Below, piece after piece: positions 23,801-35,983 of a stretch of DNA of 64,000 nucleotides. The number at the start of each line of letters is the position of its first letter. Within the stretch, counting starts at the first letter, position 1. The stretch is from positions 1,674,001 to 1,738,000 of the forward strand of contig JBCAMK010000012.1 of NCBI GenBank assembly GCA_038503065.1. Reading direction: 5' to 3'. The notes below the pieces were generated by a model. That model was not told where the DNA came from. It was given only the letters and a program-made list of their open reading frames with translations, and did not search any database. The DNA is from Paragyromitra xinjiangensis (taxonomy: Eukaryota > Ascomycota > Pezizomycetes > Pezizales > Discinaceae). The translations under genes were made by a program, and so were the position numbers.

Positions 23801-25579
23801 ATTGTCTCTTCTACTGTCTACTATGAGACTTTTGGAGCAGTATTCCCACCCTATTGCTCTGAATATCCTCCCAAATGAGGCGTGAAGTTTGCCACTGTCG
23901 GCTTGGTCTATCAACGCCGTATAAAAATTGCCACCACCAGCTCCCGGACTACAGTACGGTCAAGTCCGAGTTCCTTAGTTTCTCGTCCGGGCGCCTTCTC
24001 CTGGAGCAGTGCGGTCAAATTCGTAGCTTCCTCAGATATCATCTCAAAGGGTGAAGATGAAGTTAAGACAATAGCACTAGTTGTCTTACCACCAATTCCT
24101 CACAACAGCCCCTTGCACACAAATCCTGTACTGCCGGCAAATCCCATCCGGGGCATGTTTTCTATCGGATGCAGCCCTCCGCTCTCGACTTTCCTTTGCC
24201 GCGAACAGGAATATTTGCGATCTCCACGTACTTTGATCTTTCTCTTTAACCATACTTATGACCTTTTTATCGTTCAGCCTTTGCAGAGTGAGACATTTTT
24301 ACGGCCCGACACCTTCACGCCTCTCAGCTGCTGGACTGACTCAGCAGGATAATCTCTGACGGTGGATGACTGAGCATGCTTCGTTTTTTTGGCCGCCGAC
24401 GCAGACACAAAATCTAGGTATCTGAACAGAGTCTCTCAGCAAAAATAATCTTCGAAGTGATAGTTTGTTGTCGCGTTAAACCCAATTGGGACTAGCATAG
24501 GTTTTATTACTGTGATCTGTGGCGAAAAGTTTAATAGAATAACCCTAAACCTTGAGCTAGGCTCGATTACGTCTGGAGCGAGACAATAATATTTGTAGTA
24601 TTTTCCCACCTAGACAGAGGCTGCGACATACCGATCTAGTCGATTACGCCCGAACACGAAGCTAATACCTCGGTCAGGAGCACGAGAAAGTTTAAGTATG
24701 TAGAACCGAGGAGTTATAGGTAATTGAGTTTGCACGGCCTTTAGAAATGATTCTCCTTGTTCTGGGCAAACGTCATGAATCTAGGTACTATCGACCGCTA
24801 GAACAGACCAAAAACAACCAAACCCCTAAGTGAGAATCATAGAACAGGTAGTTCAGAAAAAGAAGGGAGGTAACGGGTGGGGGTCAACAGCTCTCGGCTG
24901 CTCTAGCGATACCCTAAGGTTAGGTCGGCTATGGCCATTGAAAGCAATCAATTATCCAAATTATTTTCAGTCGAGTCTCGATCTTCTGGAAGTTGTGTTG
25001 TGCCATCTAGGATAGTCTTTTTGGGGTGCTTATCTTCGCTTAGGCGAACCCTCTTTGCGTACGGTATATGGCGAAAAAGATCGAGAAACCAGCCCTGGGG
25101 AGGGGGCTCTTGTGGCCAATCTTACTGCTGAAATCTTCGCCGGAAACTCTACCGAGCCAATGATAGCCCCGCGCCTCAAGTCTCACGTTTCGATCCCCTT
25201 TGCCATGCCGTATATCAGTCAATAGGGCTTGGGCTGCCTCAAACAAAAAGCCGCCCTAGAAGCGACTCCACTATTTTCGACGAATGTTTCGCCTCCTTAG
25301 TTTACAGGAAATTTTATCCGTTCTTGTCGATTCCCCATCTAGGTATCCCTATCCGGCTCACATCATGAAATATGGCTCGAGGATCTGCATCTCATTACGC
25401 CAAGGTCGAAGATCACATGACTGCGGGGTGTTTACGGAAGTTGCACCTAACCCTAGCAAACTTCACAAAGAGCAAGAGCCAGTCAGGATCTACCAATTTT
25501 ATCGATTAAATACCCAACGGAAATGGTAAGATCCTTCCCTTATCAACTATCTATAGGTTCTTTGTTAACAGTAGCTTAG
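20821..25579. other. Large gene-poor interval
   Basis: Nearly 4.8 kb with no gene I can support firmly. Minus-strand frames at 21828-22347 lie in two registers and could be exons, but the joined product is not recognisable. The plus-strand frame at 23882-24352 has no ATG start. One minus-strand ATG frame at 23390-23752 is listed separately as a weak candidate. The last few hundred bases before 25580 must include the LeuRS promoter. Confidence 0.45.
23390..23752 (-). CDS. Weak candidate gene, unknown function (120 aa)
   Basis: ATG-initiated frame of 120 codons with protein-like composition: alternating hydrophobic strands, balanced charges, and stretches such as TVIFETLLHEIDNQGG and LRAFIEAADHLASRDHKDLI. 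I recognise no domain. There is no neighbour within 1.5 kb and no obvious splice site to extend it. It may be a chance frame or a gene relic. Confidence 0.25.
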   Translation of the reverse strand: MPDGRVPTVIFETLLHEIDNQGGCVLGGVHVVGCRRILTAEKGPRKVVLHGENAKILLIIHWYRISAQAILHPFNWGLSSLEPCESPVILITLSKLRAFIEAADHLASRDHKDLIARQKR

Positions 25580-28545
25580 ATGGGGCGTCTCTCTTTCGCT
25601 TTCCCCACGGCTGCAAGGCCTGCTCTCTTTCTCCCCCGATCTCCACTGAGACCTCCTACGCCCCTTCCACTCTCTCTCCAGCGGTACGCTTCATCCACCA
25701 GTGACCATCCTGCAAAATTCCGAATACATGCTGGAAAACTAGACTTTGCCGCCATTGACTCCAAATGGTGCTCCCACCTCCAAAACCCCACTTCTCGAGC
25801 CAAGCTATCAAAGTTCTACATCCTGCCTATGTTCCCGTACCCCTCTGGAACATTGCACATGGGCCATCTTCGCGTCTATACAATCTCTGATGTTCTCTCC
25901 CGATTCAGACGCATGCAGGGTTATGATGTAATCCATCCCATGGGTTGGGATGCATTTGGGCTCCCTGCAGAAAATGCAGCAATAGAGAGAGGTATTGATG
26001 CAAAGGAATGGACGGAGCGGAATATCGATGCTATGAAGGAACAGTTCAGGGGAATGGGTGTTGGTTTCGATTGGGGGAGAGTATGTATGATCACTCGTCC
26101 TCTTCTTTTCACTCAGCGAATCAATTCTGCAGGAGCTCATATAGAGCGGTTAGGAACTGAAAACGTGTTCACCGGATTATTACGAACACACGCAGAGACT
26201 ATTCCTAGAACTGCATAAATGTGGGCTTGCGTATCAAGCTGAATCGGTGGTTAATTGGGACCCTGTGGATATGACAGTTCTAGCAAATGAGCAAGTTTCC
26301 CCAACAGGTCACTCGTGGCGTTCAGGGGCAATTGTGGAAAAAAAGACGCTTAAACAATGGTTTTTTAAGATTACTGAATTCAAAGAAGCCTTACTTGATG
26401 ATCTAGAGGCATTGAAGGATTCTTGGCCAGAAAGAGTCAGAGTTCAGCAGAAAAACTGGATCGGGAGGTCGAAGGGCGCGAAAGTTAGGTTTCCGATCTC
26501 CGTAGAGGGCGGTGAGGAGAAGGTCGAGGTTTTTACAACAAGGGTGGATACACTGCATGGTGTGCAGTATCTTGCACTTTCGACGACTCACCCCATTGTA
26601 AAGCGTCTCTCTGAGACTAGTGAAGGACTGGCTAGCTTCATCAAGAAAGCCGAAGAGAATAAAGATTTTAACAAGCACCTATCTCCAGACGGCAGGCCGA
26701 AAAAGGGATTTCTACTACGTGGTGTCAAAGCTCGCAACCCGATCTCTCCCGAATCCGAACCTCTCCCAGTCTTCGTCGCAGAATATGTTCTCGATGGTTA
26801 TGGGGAAGGCGCAGTGATGGGTGTCCCGGGCCATGACACCAGAGATAATGCCTTTTGGAAAGAGAACTGCGCAGATAAAGAGATACGAACTGTCATCCGT
26901 CCAATAGTACGCAAGGAGTCCTTAGGTTACGAAGTCTTTACCTTCCCTGGTATACTAACAGATGGCTGCGGGGAATTCGTCGGCATGACTTCAGAAGAAG
27001 CCCAAGATGCAATAGTGAGGAAGCTACAGAGCGAAGGAGGGTGGGCTGAGCACACGACCCAATGGAAGCTACGAGATTGGCTTGTGAGCCGACAGCGGTA
27101 TTGGGGTACGCCGATACCGATGGTGCATTGTGATTCTTGTGGGGTTGTGCCCGTGAAGGACGAAGACCTACCCGTGGTATTGCCAGAGAGAGTTGATATT
27201 AGGGGGAAGGGGGGGAGCCCGTTAGCGAATGTTAAGGAATGGGTGGAGACTAGCTGCCCTAGCTGTGGGGGAGACGCGAAGAGGGATACGGACACGATGG
27301 ATACGTTTGTGGATTCTAGCTGGTATTACATGCGATTTATAGATCCCAAGAATAAGAAAGAGTAAGTTTCCCCTTTATGATCACTTTGCTTCTGCTGGAA
27401 TTGAGCTAGGCTAATAGTGCTGCAGACTTTTCTCGGAAGAATCGGCTTCGTTACTCCCCGTAGATATCTACATCGGTGGTGTGGAACACGCAATCCTCCA
27501 CCTCCTCTATTCTCGTTTCATCGCCAAATTCGTTCACTCTATCAATCTCTGGCCCTCTGGCGGTGGGCATGCTAACAAAGCCGAGCCTTTCAAAAGGCTT
27601 ATAACACAAGGCATGGTTCACGGAAGAACCTACTCCCACCCCGAAACCGGGAAATTCTTAAAGCCCGACGAGCTATCCCCCGACCAAGAAACACTTAAGG
27701 GTAGTGACTTGACCCCAAATATCTCCTTCGAGAAGATGAGTAAGAGCAAGCACAACGGCGTCGATCCAGCTGCCTGCATCGCTAATTATGGTGCTGATGC
27801 GACTCGAGCCCACATCCTTTTCCAAGCCCCGATCAGCGATGTGCTTGAGTGGGACGAGAAGAAGATCATCGGGATACACCGTTGGTTTGGGAAGCTCTGG
27901 GGGATAGTGCATACTCTACGCCACCAGATGCGGGGTGAAGTGATAAATACTACTGACGCGTCGATGAAGTTGCGAAACAGTGAAGAGAAGAAGCTTTGGC
28001 GAGAGGTACAGAACGCGGTGAAGGACGTTACAAAATCAATGCAAGATACGTATGCGCTTAATACAGTTATCTCAACATTAACCAAGGTTACGAACTCGCT
28101 ACATTCGCTACATCCGCTTGACAAACTGCCGGATAATGACAAGGGCGTTGTGGGTGCGCAAGTCAGGTATAAGTCTGTTAATACATTACTACGGATGTTA
28201 GCACCTGTTGCGCCAGCATTTGCCGAGGAGTGTTGGGAGTCACTGCACCAATTCTTACCGGAGGCGAAGGGGACAAAAGTACTCGAGAAACCATGGCCTA
28301 GGGTTGATGAGGTGGCGCTGCAGCATGTTGATGAAATGATAAAGTGTGCGGTACAAATCAATGGGAAAGTCAGAGTTGTAATTGATGTCGAAAAGAAGAA
28401 GATACTAGATGTGGATAACGCGATATCGTACCTCAAGAAGATGGTGATGGAGACACCAGAGGGAAAGAAGTGGCTAGGAGGAGAGAAAGAGTTGCAGCAG
28501 GTTATTATGGCAAGGACTGGGAAAACAGTAAATTTTGTTATATAA
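25580..28545 (+). CDS. NAM2: Mitochondrial leucyl-tRNA synthetase, 3 exons
   Basis: Class Ia aminoacyl-tRNA synthetase that charges mitochondrial tRNA-Leu; in yeast, NAM2 also helps splice group I introns. Exons 25580-26080, 26154-27361 and 27426-28545 give 942 residues with phases intact. The first about 40 residues (Arg, Ser, Pro, no acids) look like a mitochondrial presequence. HMGH (HIGH box) lies in [18 protein letters not shown], and KMSKS is present in [14 protein letters not shown]. Between them is the CP1 editing domain, with [16 protein letters not shown] and [13 protein letters not shown], which keeps the Asp that normally limits mis-editing. The first intron falls directly after GFDWGR, and splicing restores [20 protein letters not shown]. 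The C-terminus AQINGKVR-like stretch ([12 protein letters not shown]) and final KTVNFVI fit the family. Confidence 0.94.
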
Positions 28546-30053
28546 ACCATAGTAAAATATCTGTATCTTATCACATTTCTCAGCTGGCAGATTCGAGTTT
28601 CTACAAACTTCGTAAGAACGTATAAGGGCATGATCGCTAGGTTGGCTCTGGTGACATTCTGAGGAAGAATTAGGTATGCCAAGACTTTTCATCATGAAAG
28701 GTCACTCGTTACAATTGCACCTAGCACTGTTGGAATTGATTGATAATTCACACACATCCAACCCTTTGGGTTATAGCGGTAGCATTGTTGGAAACATTTG
28801 CTTCCTATTATACCAGATGTGGCTATTCTTATAAGTTGGTGCTGTTATTTCATATCTCTCACAGCTTTCCCAATGTTTTTCTATCAGGCACTTCGTTGGC
28901 TTTCGACCATTCAGATACCTATTCGACGTATTCTGAATATTCAGAGGCTATTTTCAGCCTAGAGACGTACACTAGCGAGTAGTATAATGGAGGGCGCCTA
29001 ATTGGCAATACTATTGTATACACAGAAGAGCTTTCTACCTACTCTTCGTCCTTCTCTTTAGTATCCGATATATTCAACTTTTCGCCTAGTCAACGTTTAT
29101 TCGAACTTAGCAGATATTTAGCACTTCGGATCCCTCTAACTGAAAAGAAACTCGTTAAATAATCTGGTGGCGGGCAGCGCAAGTAGGTTAGCCCCATGAA
29201 AAAGTATAAGCCCTCACAATAGGACACTGCGTTAATATGCGCACGTGACACTAGCATAAGGCTCACTACAGCCTCGCTAGTATGCTAATCCCATTACACA
29301 AGCTTGAAAAAATAGGAAACCCTGGATTAAAGTATGCAACTATGGCAAGACGCAATTTTACACAGCTACTGGAGCACTAGAAACCATCGACACAACACAA
29401 ACTAGGTTCAACACCCCTCTTGCTATCTGGGTGACTATCATCTGTACACTGGCATATACAAAACCAACAAAACAATAGGTTACACAAACCGATTTCTTAT
29501 CCAAATACCCGCTAACGAAAAAGATAGTCTTAGGACAGGGTCAGACGGAAGGGGAACAAAACACTAAGGGAGCGATTAGACTAAAAAGGAAGAGAATTTC
29601 CTTGCACGGCAGGCTGTATATGTAGCGTAGTCCACACGAGAAAATAGAAAAAAATAACATTCCCAGCCAGTCCATACCTTTTCCACCCCCTGTAATCAAC
29701 AGTCCCAGTCCAGTCCAGTTCCTAAATAATCCTGTCGTGTAAAACAAAAAGGCAAAGAAAACGAAGTAAAAAAATACAGAAATAAGGTATCAACAAAAGA
29801 AAGCTGAATACTAGTTACTTCTTTCATAGGGCAAGCATTAACAAAAGAAAATAATACACCATGGATGGGTGGGCGGTAGCTATGCATAGAGCAAAGCAGA
29901 GTAACTGTCCATATACACGAAGGGGAAAAAAGCTTCCATGAAAATAAAGCACAAAAAGAGAGAACCCATTAATTACCTCCCCAATATAAAGAGAGGACGC
30001 GATAAAGAAACCCCAGGATAAAAACAAAAAGCCAACGCGCAACCCAAAGAGCA
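28546..30053. other. Intergenic with one repeat remnant
   Basis: Convergent spacer between LeuRS and the formin gene. It contains the second copy of the diverged repeat (about 28790-28985). The remainder is A/T-rich with no supported gene. Confidence 0.5.
28790..28985 (+). repeat. Diverged dispersed repeat, copy 2 (related to 19377-19605)
   Basis: Plus-strand stretch colinear with the minus strand of 19377-19605. Shared landmarks include GGA..ATTT.CTTCCT near its start, TTGGCT in the middle and TATTC.GAGGCT near its end. The peptide frames also match around AFDHSDTYSTYSEYSEA here and AVDYSGGYSVYWAYSEA there. I estimate roughly 60 percent identity by eye. Confidence 0.4.
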
Positions 30054-33000
30054 CTAATCCACTACTGGTTCCGCCCTTTTAGGTTCCGGGGATGGTGGTG
30101 ATACGATCGTTGTCGGCGTTGGCATTCCCCCATTCGCATCCCCGTCCTCCGCATCCTCCGACCCCCGCCGCATGTTCATCAGCGCATTCTTAGCTCTAGC
30201 AACTGCATCATCTGGATCTTCTCCGGTTCCCAGAATAGCCGCAGTAGCGGCTGCTGCGCTGGATGCCGATACATTGCTCCCTTGCCGTCTTCGTCGCTCT
30301 CGCCTAGAATCATCTCCACTTCCCCTCCTCCGTCGTACACGAAGACTCCCCGCCGCACCTGCCGTTGAGCCTGTTCCAGCATCACTATTTTCGCCTCTTA
30401 ACCGCATAAGCATCTCTTGCGTTTTCGAGGTGAGCGCATCGTCCTCCGTTGTACTCGCCTCGATTGTTGGGAGTGAAGTTGGGGTGAGAGGGAGATCCGG
30501 TGATGTAGGTTGTTCTCCACCTGACGACGCTGGATCCATTATGCTTGCTCCTGATACTGTTCGTGCGCTTGCGCCTGAAGCCGTTCGTCCCGTTCGGCCT
30601 GCTTTTGTCATATATGCCTTGCGGCGGATCTCTCGCTTTTCTCGGTGTGCAGGACCGGCTTGCTTGAGTTTCTCGAAGAGAGCTTCCATGGCGCCGGAGC
30701 TGTTGGAGGTGTTGGGTTCGGCGCTGATCTTTGCGGATGTAGTTGTGGCGTTGAGAAGCTGTAACCTCTTCTCTCGTCGCTTCTCGTCGTCCTCGAGTTC
30801 CAAATTCTTGTTATTTGATTGCTACCAAAAAGTTAGTATCAAAACCTATGGCCACGCTCTGCACAAACAGAAAAAAACGTACCTTATAGTTTTTCAAGAA
30901 GTCTGCAATCATCTTAAAGAACCTCTTCCTCGAAGTCTCATCTGCCGGGTCCTCGCCATAATACGTAAGAAGGTCATTGAAAGTCTTCGACATAGCATCC
31001 AAATGATCTTTCAGATACCCTGCCTTCTTCCTCGCCTCTGGCAAGATCGGAAGTATAACCTGCAATACACGATCCTGTGGGTGGAACTTCTTCGGGTCGC
31101 TAAGGTTGCCAGAATCAACTGAGGTTTGGATGTTGTTGATGTTATCAATGAACCTCTTCGACTGCTGCATAAGGTTGTCCACGTCCGCTAATTATTGCAA
31201 CCGTTAGCCTCTAATTCTAGGATTTCGCGATAAAGGAAATACCAACCTTTCTCTAAAGCAACACACTCGTAAAGATCATCTGCAAACACCTGCCACTCCG
31301 GGAACTTGTTCCGAATCGACATCTCGATGTAGTCCATAAACGTCCTTTGATTCTTGTCATCCTTGACATTGACCAATCGTGAGAGTGTCCCCAGCTTAAA
31401 CCCAGTAGCCTGTTTGTTGGCCTCATTCATGAAATTACCCATTGTCAAAATAACATTGAGAACACCATGGAATGCCTTCGACCCCCGGACCTTATCTGCA
31501 ACCTTAACGATCTGATGCAGCTTCCCTTGCAACTCGGTGTAATCCGGATCCAAAGTCCTCGTCAGTACCAAAGCCCTTATCCTCGACTTCCAGTAATGGT
31601 GAAGATTGAACGCTGTTTCTAAGTAGATATGATCCTCTCTTCGCAGCTCCGTTGGATCCGACTCCCGCTTCTGCTTCTCCGCATCCGTCTCTGTCCAGTC
31701 GATACTATACGGCGTCAAGTTCTTTGAGAGATTATCTGAGACAATGCACAGCTCATCTTTCAACAAGAAGTCCATAATCGCAGAATTATCTAGCAAATCC
31801 TTATCACAAGACAAGATCTTCTTGACGACTTGGTCAACGGGGATACTAGCATATTTCGACAACGCGATCTGGAAAGCCTTGACGATCGAAGAATCCAAGA
31901 ATTCTTTCTTCTTCTCTCCAGAGCCTGCACCCCTCTTCAACATCCTCGCCTCCTTGAACGCAAACAGCCTTTCCATCTCCTCAAAGATACCCTTCTTGCT
32001 AAGCTCATCGAACATCGCATCTTTATCAAACCTATTCGCCCAAATAGTATACTCAACACCATCCAGCTTCTCCCAATGCATAGGCTTCAGCTTCTTCGTC
32101 CGTCTAGCGCCCGTAAATAACGTTCCTGGGGCTGCACCATAGAACCCAGGCATCATAGCAGCCGGAGGTGGTGGAGGCATACCAGGTGCTGGTGGTCCGC
32201 CAAATCCAAAACCAGGAGGCGGAGGTGGAGGTGGAGGACCACCGCCTGAGAATCCTGGCATTGGAGGAGGTGGAGGTGGTGGTCCACCACCGAATCCTGG
32301 CATTGGCGGAGGCGGTGGGGGTGGTGCACCACCAAACCCAGGCATTGGCGGAGGTGGTGGAGGAGGACCCCCACTGAACCCTGGCATTGGGGGAGGTGGA
32401 GGTGGAGGGCCACCACTGAACCCTGGCATTGGGGGAGGTGGAGGTGGAGGGCCACCACCGAAACCAGGCATCATCGGAGGTGGAGGGGGTGCGCCATTAC
32501 TAAAACCGGGCATACCAGGGAACCCAGGCATGCCCGGAGGAGGTGGTGGGGGTGGAGGACCACCGCTATTGAAACCAGGCATGCTGGGGAACCCAGGCAT
32601 ACCTAGTGGAGGCGGCGGAGGTGGTGGAGCATTATTACTAAAACCGGGCATGCTTGGGAAACCTGGCATACCTGGCGGCGGCGGAGGCGGAGGTGGAGCA
32701 TTCGAGTTGAAACCTGGCATAACAACTACCCCCGGCATCGGCGGAGGCGATGGTCCATCGAACTTAGACCCTCCGTTCGTCGGAGCGTCGGTATCCACAG
32801 GTGTCTTTGGAGAGTCAGACTCCATACTTGAGTGTGATCGTCCAGTAGTAACCCCGTCATCGCCAACATCCGAATCCTCCTTGGTGTCCACAAATTTCCC
32901 TTCAATATCACCCTCAACATCGTTATCCGAATCCGGCTCGAACTTCGGAACTCGAGATGCAAGCTCTCCTAACAACCCAGTCGCTTGTGACGGGTTCATC

Positions 33001-35983
33001 CTAAGACTCCCTCCAGAGTTGGGATACTTCTTAGCACGCGGCCTCCTTCCCACTTCCACCAGTGTTGGTGTCGCATATTCAACGAATCCATCATCTTCAT
33101 CATAATCTCCTTCACTCTCCTCCGCAATCCCCTCTTCCCTTTCGCTATCCTTCCTCATCCTTTCCCTCTCCGCCAGTGTTTGAGGCGCCGAAGACTGCCT
33201 ATTGCGTTCTCCACTCCTATACCTATGGAGCCCAAAGGCCCCAGAAGCACTCCTTTGTCTTGCCGCCTCCTCGAAATGCTCCTGCTCTAACTGCTTCGCC
33301 TCTCTTTGTACGGCATCCATCCTCTCTCTCAACTCCCTCAACCTATCACTCGGCGCCACTTGTTGCCACACCTTACCCTCCAGCTTAAATTCTGTCTTCT
33401 TCCTCTCCAGCTGTGTCTCTAACCTCATCATCAACTTCTGTCGGTCCAAAATTCCCTTCATCTGCGCAACACTCAACTCGTCTGGTATCGTCTTCCCTTC
33501 TTTCTTTGCCTGCTTCACCTTCTCCGCATGAGCAGCATCCGCCTTATCCTGTGAGTCTCGGAGCATAAGATATAGCTCTCTCGTCTCCAGTTCACTCTTC
33601 TGCATCTGCATAGCATGAGCAAGTTTAATCTCCTCCAACTCCCCCTTTAACCCCTCATTCTGCCGTCTCTGTATCTCAATGACCTGTGTCTGCTCGTCCA
33701 ATTGCCGCTTCAGCTTCGCAATCAGCCCATCCGCACCCATATCAACCTGATCCTTCATAGCATCTCTCTCCGCGATCGCACTCTCTGCGATCTGCCGCGC
33801 CTCACTCGCCTCCTCCAATGCATGTCGTGCCTCTGCATCAGTATGGAGCTTATCCATCAGCGACTGAACCGAGAAGTTCAAGCTCGCTCTCAGGTCCATA
33901 TCCGGCAGACGCCGGTCCATAACAACGTAACCCAATATCGAGTCCACGAGCTGGAACATGCGTAGTCGGTCTTCATGATTGTTATCGCGCATAAGCAGGA
34001 GATGCTGTAGTGAAGACACGAAGTAGTCTTGTGTTTGGGAGCCCTGGACCTTATTCATGATAGCGTCCACGATAGCTACCGGGTCATTGAGATCCTTTGG
34101 ATCTCCCTCGATACTATCCACCATGCTACCACCATCCCGCTCCATGAGCTCCTCGTAGTCCACTGCAGCATCCTCTTCGTATTTCGCAATCTGTTTATCA
34201 ATGAGTTCGTATTGGAAACCTTGCATTTTATTCGCGATCCTGCCGAACCCGCAGGCCTTGAACTGCGCCCGGATGTGGATTCGCGCATGGAGATCGTCAG
34301 CGCCAGAGGCAATGATGTTGATTAAGAATAGTGTCGCAAGAGCATATTCCATGAGCAAGCTTTCCATTCCGATACCGCCAGAGCGGACTTCCTCGCTAGC
34401 ACCCACAAGACTCCCGAGTTTCCCTCGGCCATCGATGGTAACCTCGACGATTCGGAGCCAAGCATCAAATCTACCATTTTCACCTTGGTGACTTTTCAGT
34501 TGGTCCAGTGCGGCGAGAACCTTCGTGTGTCCGTGTGGTCGATCCCAATGGCAAAGGAAGGTCAGAACCTCGCTGACAAGTTTCCGCGTTGTCACCCGGG
34601 GAGATGTGAGGGATGCGGTGAGTGCAGAAACACAATGATGGTGTTTCAGAGCGTCATCAGCACCGTATTTATTGTTCATCAACGCCTTCAAACACTTGAC
34701 GATGTCATATTCACGATCGAGAATTGCATCTGATCCAGCGCTATTCTTCCCAGTATGGTTATTTATACCCCGGAGGACAGTCGTAAGAGCGACTTGTCCC
34801 TGAGCTTCAATAAACTCCTTAACCCAGCTTTGTGCCAACACCCATTAGTCGAAATTCCAGCAAAAACCCAAATCTGCATGACGTACCTAATCGGCTGAGT
34901 CCTTAAAGACACACTCAAGCTCCCAAGCTGCTTCGCACTGATGCTCCCATCCATAATCTTCTTCACATACCACTCCGGACTATCCTCATCCGGATCCCTC
35001 CCCTGCGCTTGCGCCGCCGCCCGCCTCTTCTGCTCCGCTTGGAAATCCGCCAGCTTGTCTTGGTGAACCATAACCCACTTCTTACTGGGCGGATAAGCCA
35101 TCATCTGGCGTTTCGCCTGCTCCGGGAGATTCATATACCCGCGCTTCTCCATCAACTCGTAGAACATAGCCTCGACTATCCGGTCATCACGCGGGCGCTC
35201 TAGGGCAAACCCATCAGGTGAATTGAAATTCATCGCGGGTGGGACGAGCTCGGAGAAGCTGGGCGCGATAGATACCATCGAATGCCGGGTGGCGGAGGAG
35301 ATGGTGGAAAATACCGAGGCTTGGTCGGATGAGGAGCGGGGGTAGGTGGAATTCGATGAATTTGAGGCAATTGAATTGTAGTATGGCTGATTCGGAGGAT
35401 CATGTTGGCGAGAGGAGAAGGTGGAACTTGCATATGGGCTTGTTGGTTGATGGTGATACTGATTATTCGAGTTATGGTTGTGTGAAGTGAGCATTGCCGA
35501 TGGCGACGAGCCATTCGACGGTCTAGAGTATTGTTGATCTGCCGAAGGATAGACCTGCGGGTACTGGTGGAAATCACCAAACTTCCCCAAGCCATGAGGA
35601 GTAACTTGTTCATCCCCCCTCGAGGCTGGCCGCAGGGCATGATCCATCGGTATCGGCTGCCGGTTCAGATCAGCAGCCACCGAGTCGTAGGGTATCGAAG
35701 TCACCACTCCAGCCGAATAATTCAAGCCATTCGTCTGTGTCGGCGACAGCTCTCCCGAGAAATAGCTACTTTCCCTCGAGTCGCCCTTCGAACTCGACAT
35801 AGATAGTCTCGAGTGGTGGCTTTTTGCGCCCCGCGAGCTCTTGAAGCTATCTGCATCTGAGGGGGGGGAGGGCTCCGCCTTAGACGACGACCCGGAGAAA
35901 GGGCCTATCTTAGGGTGCTTGCTCCGCGAGAAGATGGAAGACTTCCCACTGCCGGATGACCGGGGAGCATTATTGTAGGACAT
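30054..35983 (-). CDS. sepA: Formin (SepA/Bni1 type), 4 exons
   Basis: Actin-nucleating formin for septation and polarised hyphal growth. Exons 34887-35983, 31247-34827, 30883-31187 and 30054-30821 give 1916 residues. Order: a Ser-rich basic N-terminus; the GTPase-binding/FH3 region from about residue 250 (RIVEAMFYELMEKRGYMNLP, then SWVKEFIEAQGQVALTTVLR across intron 1); coiled coil at about 700-900; FH1 at about 1055-1265 with runs of 7-8 prolines separated by MPGF/GG motifs; FH2 at about 1275-1660 (LKPMHWEKLDGVEYTIW, ILTMGNFMNEANKQATGFKL); a DAD-like segment (GAMEALFEKLKQAGP followed by REKREIRRKA) near 1700; and an acidic/Ser tail. The DAD implies autoinhibition released by Rho GTPase. Splices restore VALEKADVDNLMQQ and LKNYKQSNNKNLELE. 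The length matches ascomycete SepA. Confidence 0.94.
32140..32756 (-). repeat. Repetitive FH1 proline tract inside the formin gene
   Basis: DNA-level tandem array of roughly 40-60 bp units encoding GGPPPPPPPMPGFSG-like modules, about ten in total. Several neighbouring modules (32,330-32,470) are nearly identical. It binds profilin-actin in formins. The array also creates long open frames on the opposite strand, which I do not call. Confidence 0.8.

Noticed and set aside
23882..24352. 156-codon plus-strand frame
   Set aside because: It starts at GTG with no ATG, its composition is Ser/Pro/Thr-rich without structure, and it has no splice partner.
32530..33105. 191-codon plus-strand frame antisense to the formin, starting in the FH1 region
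   Set aside because: It is Gly/Pro/Ser low complexity produced by the proline codons on the other strand, with no independent support.
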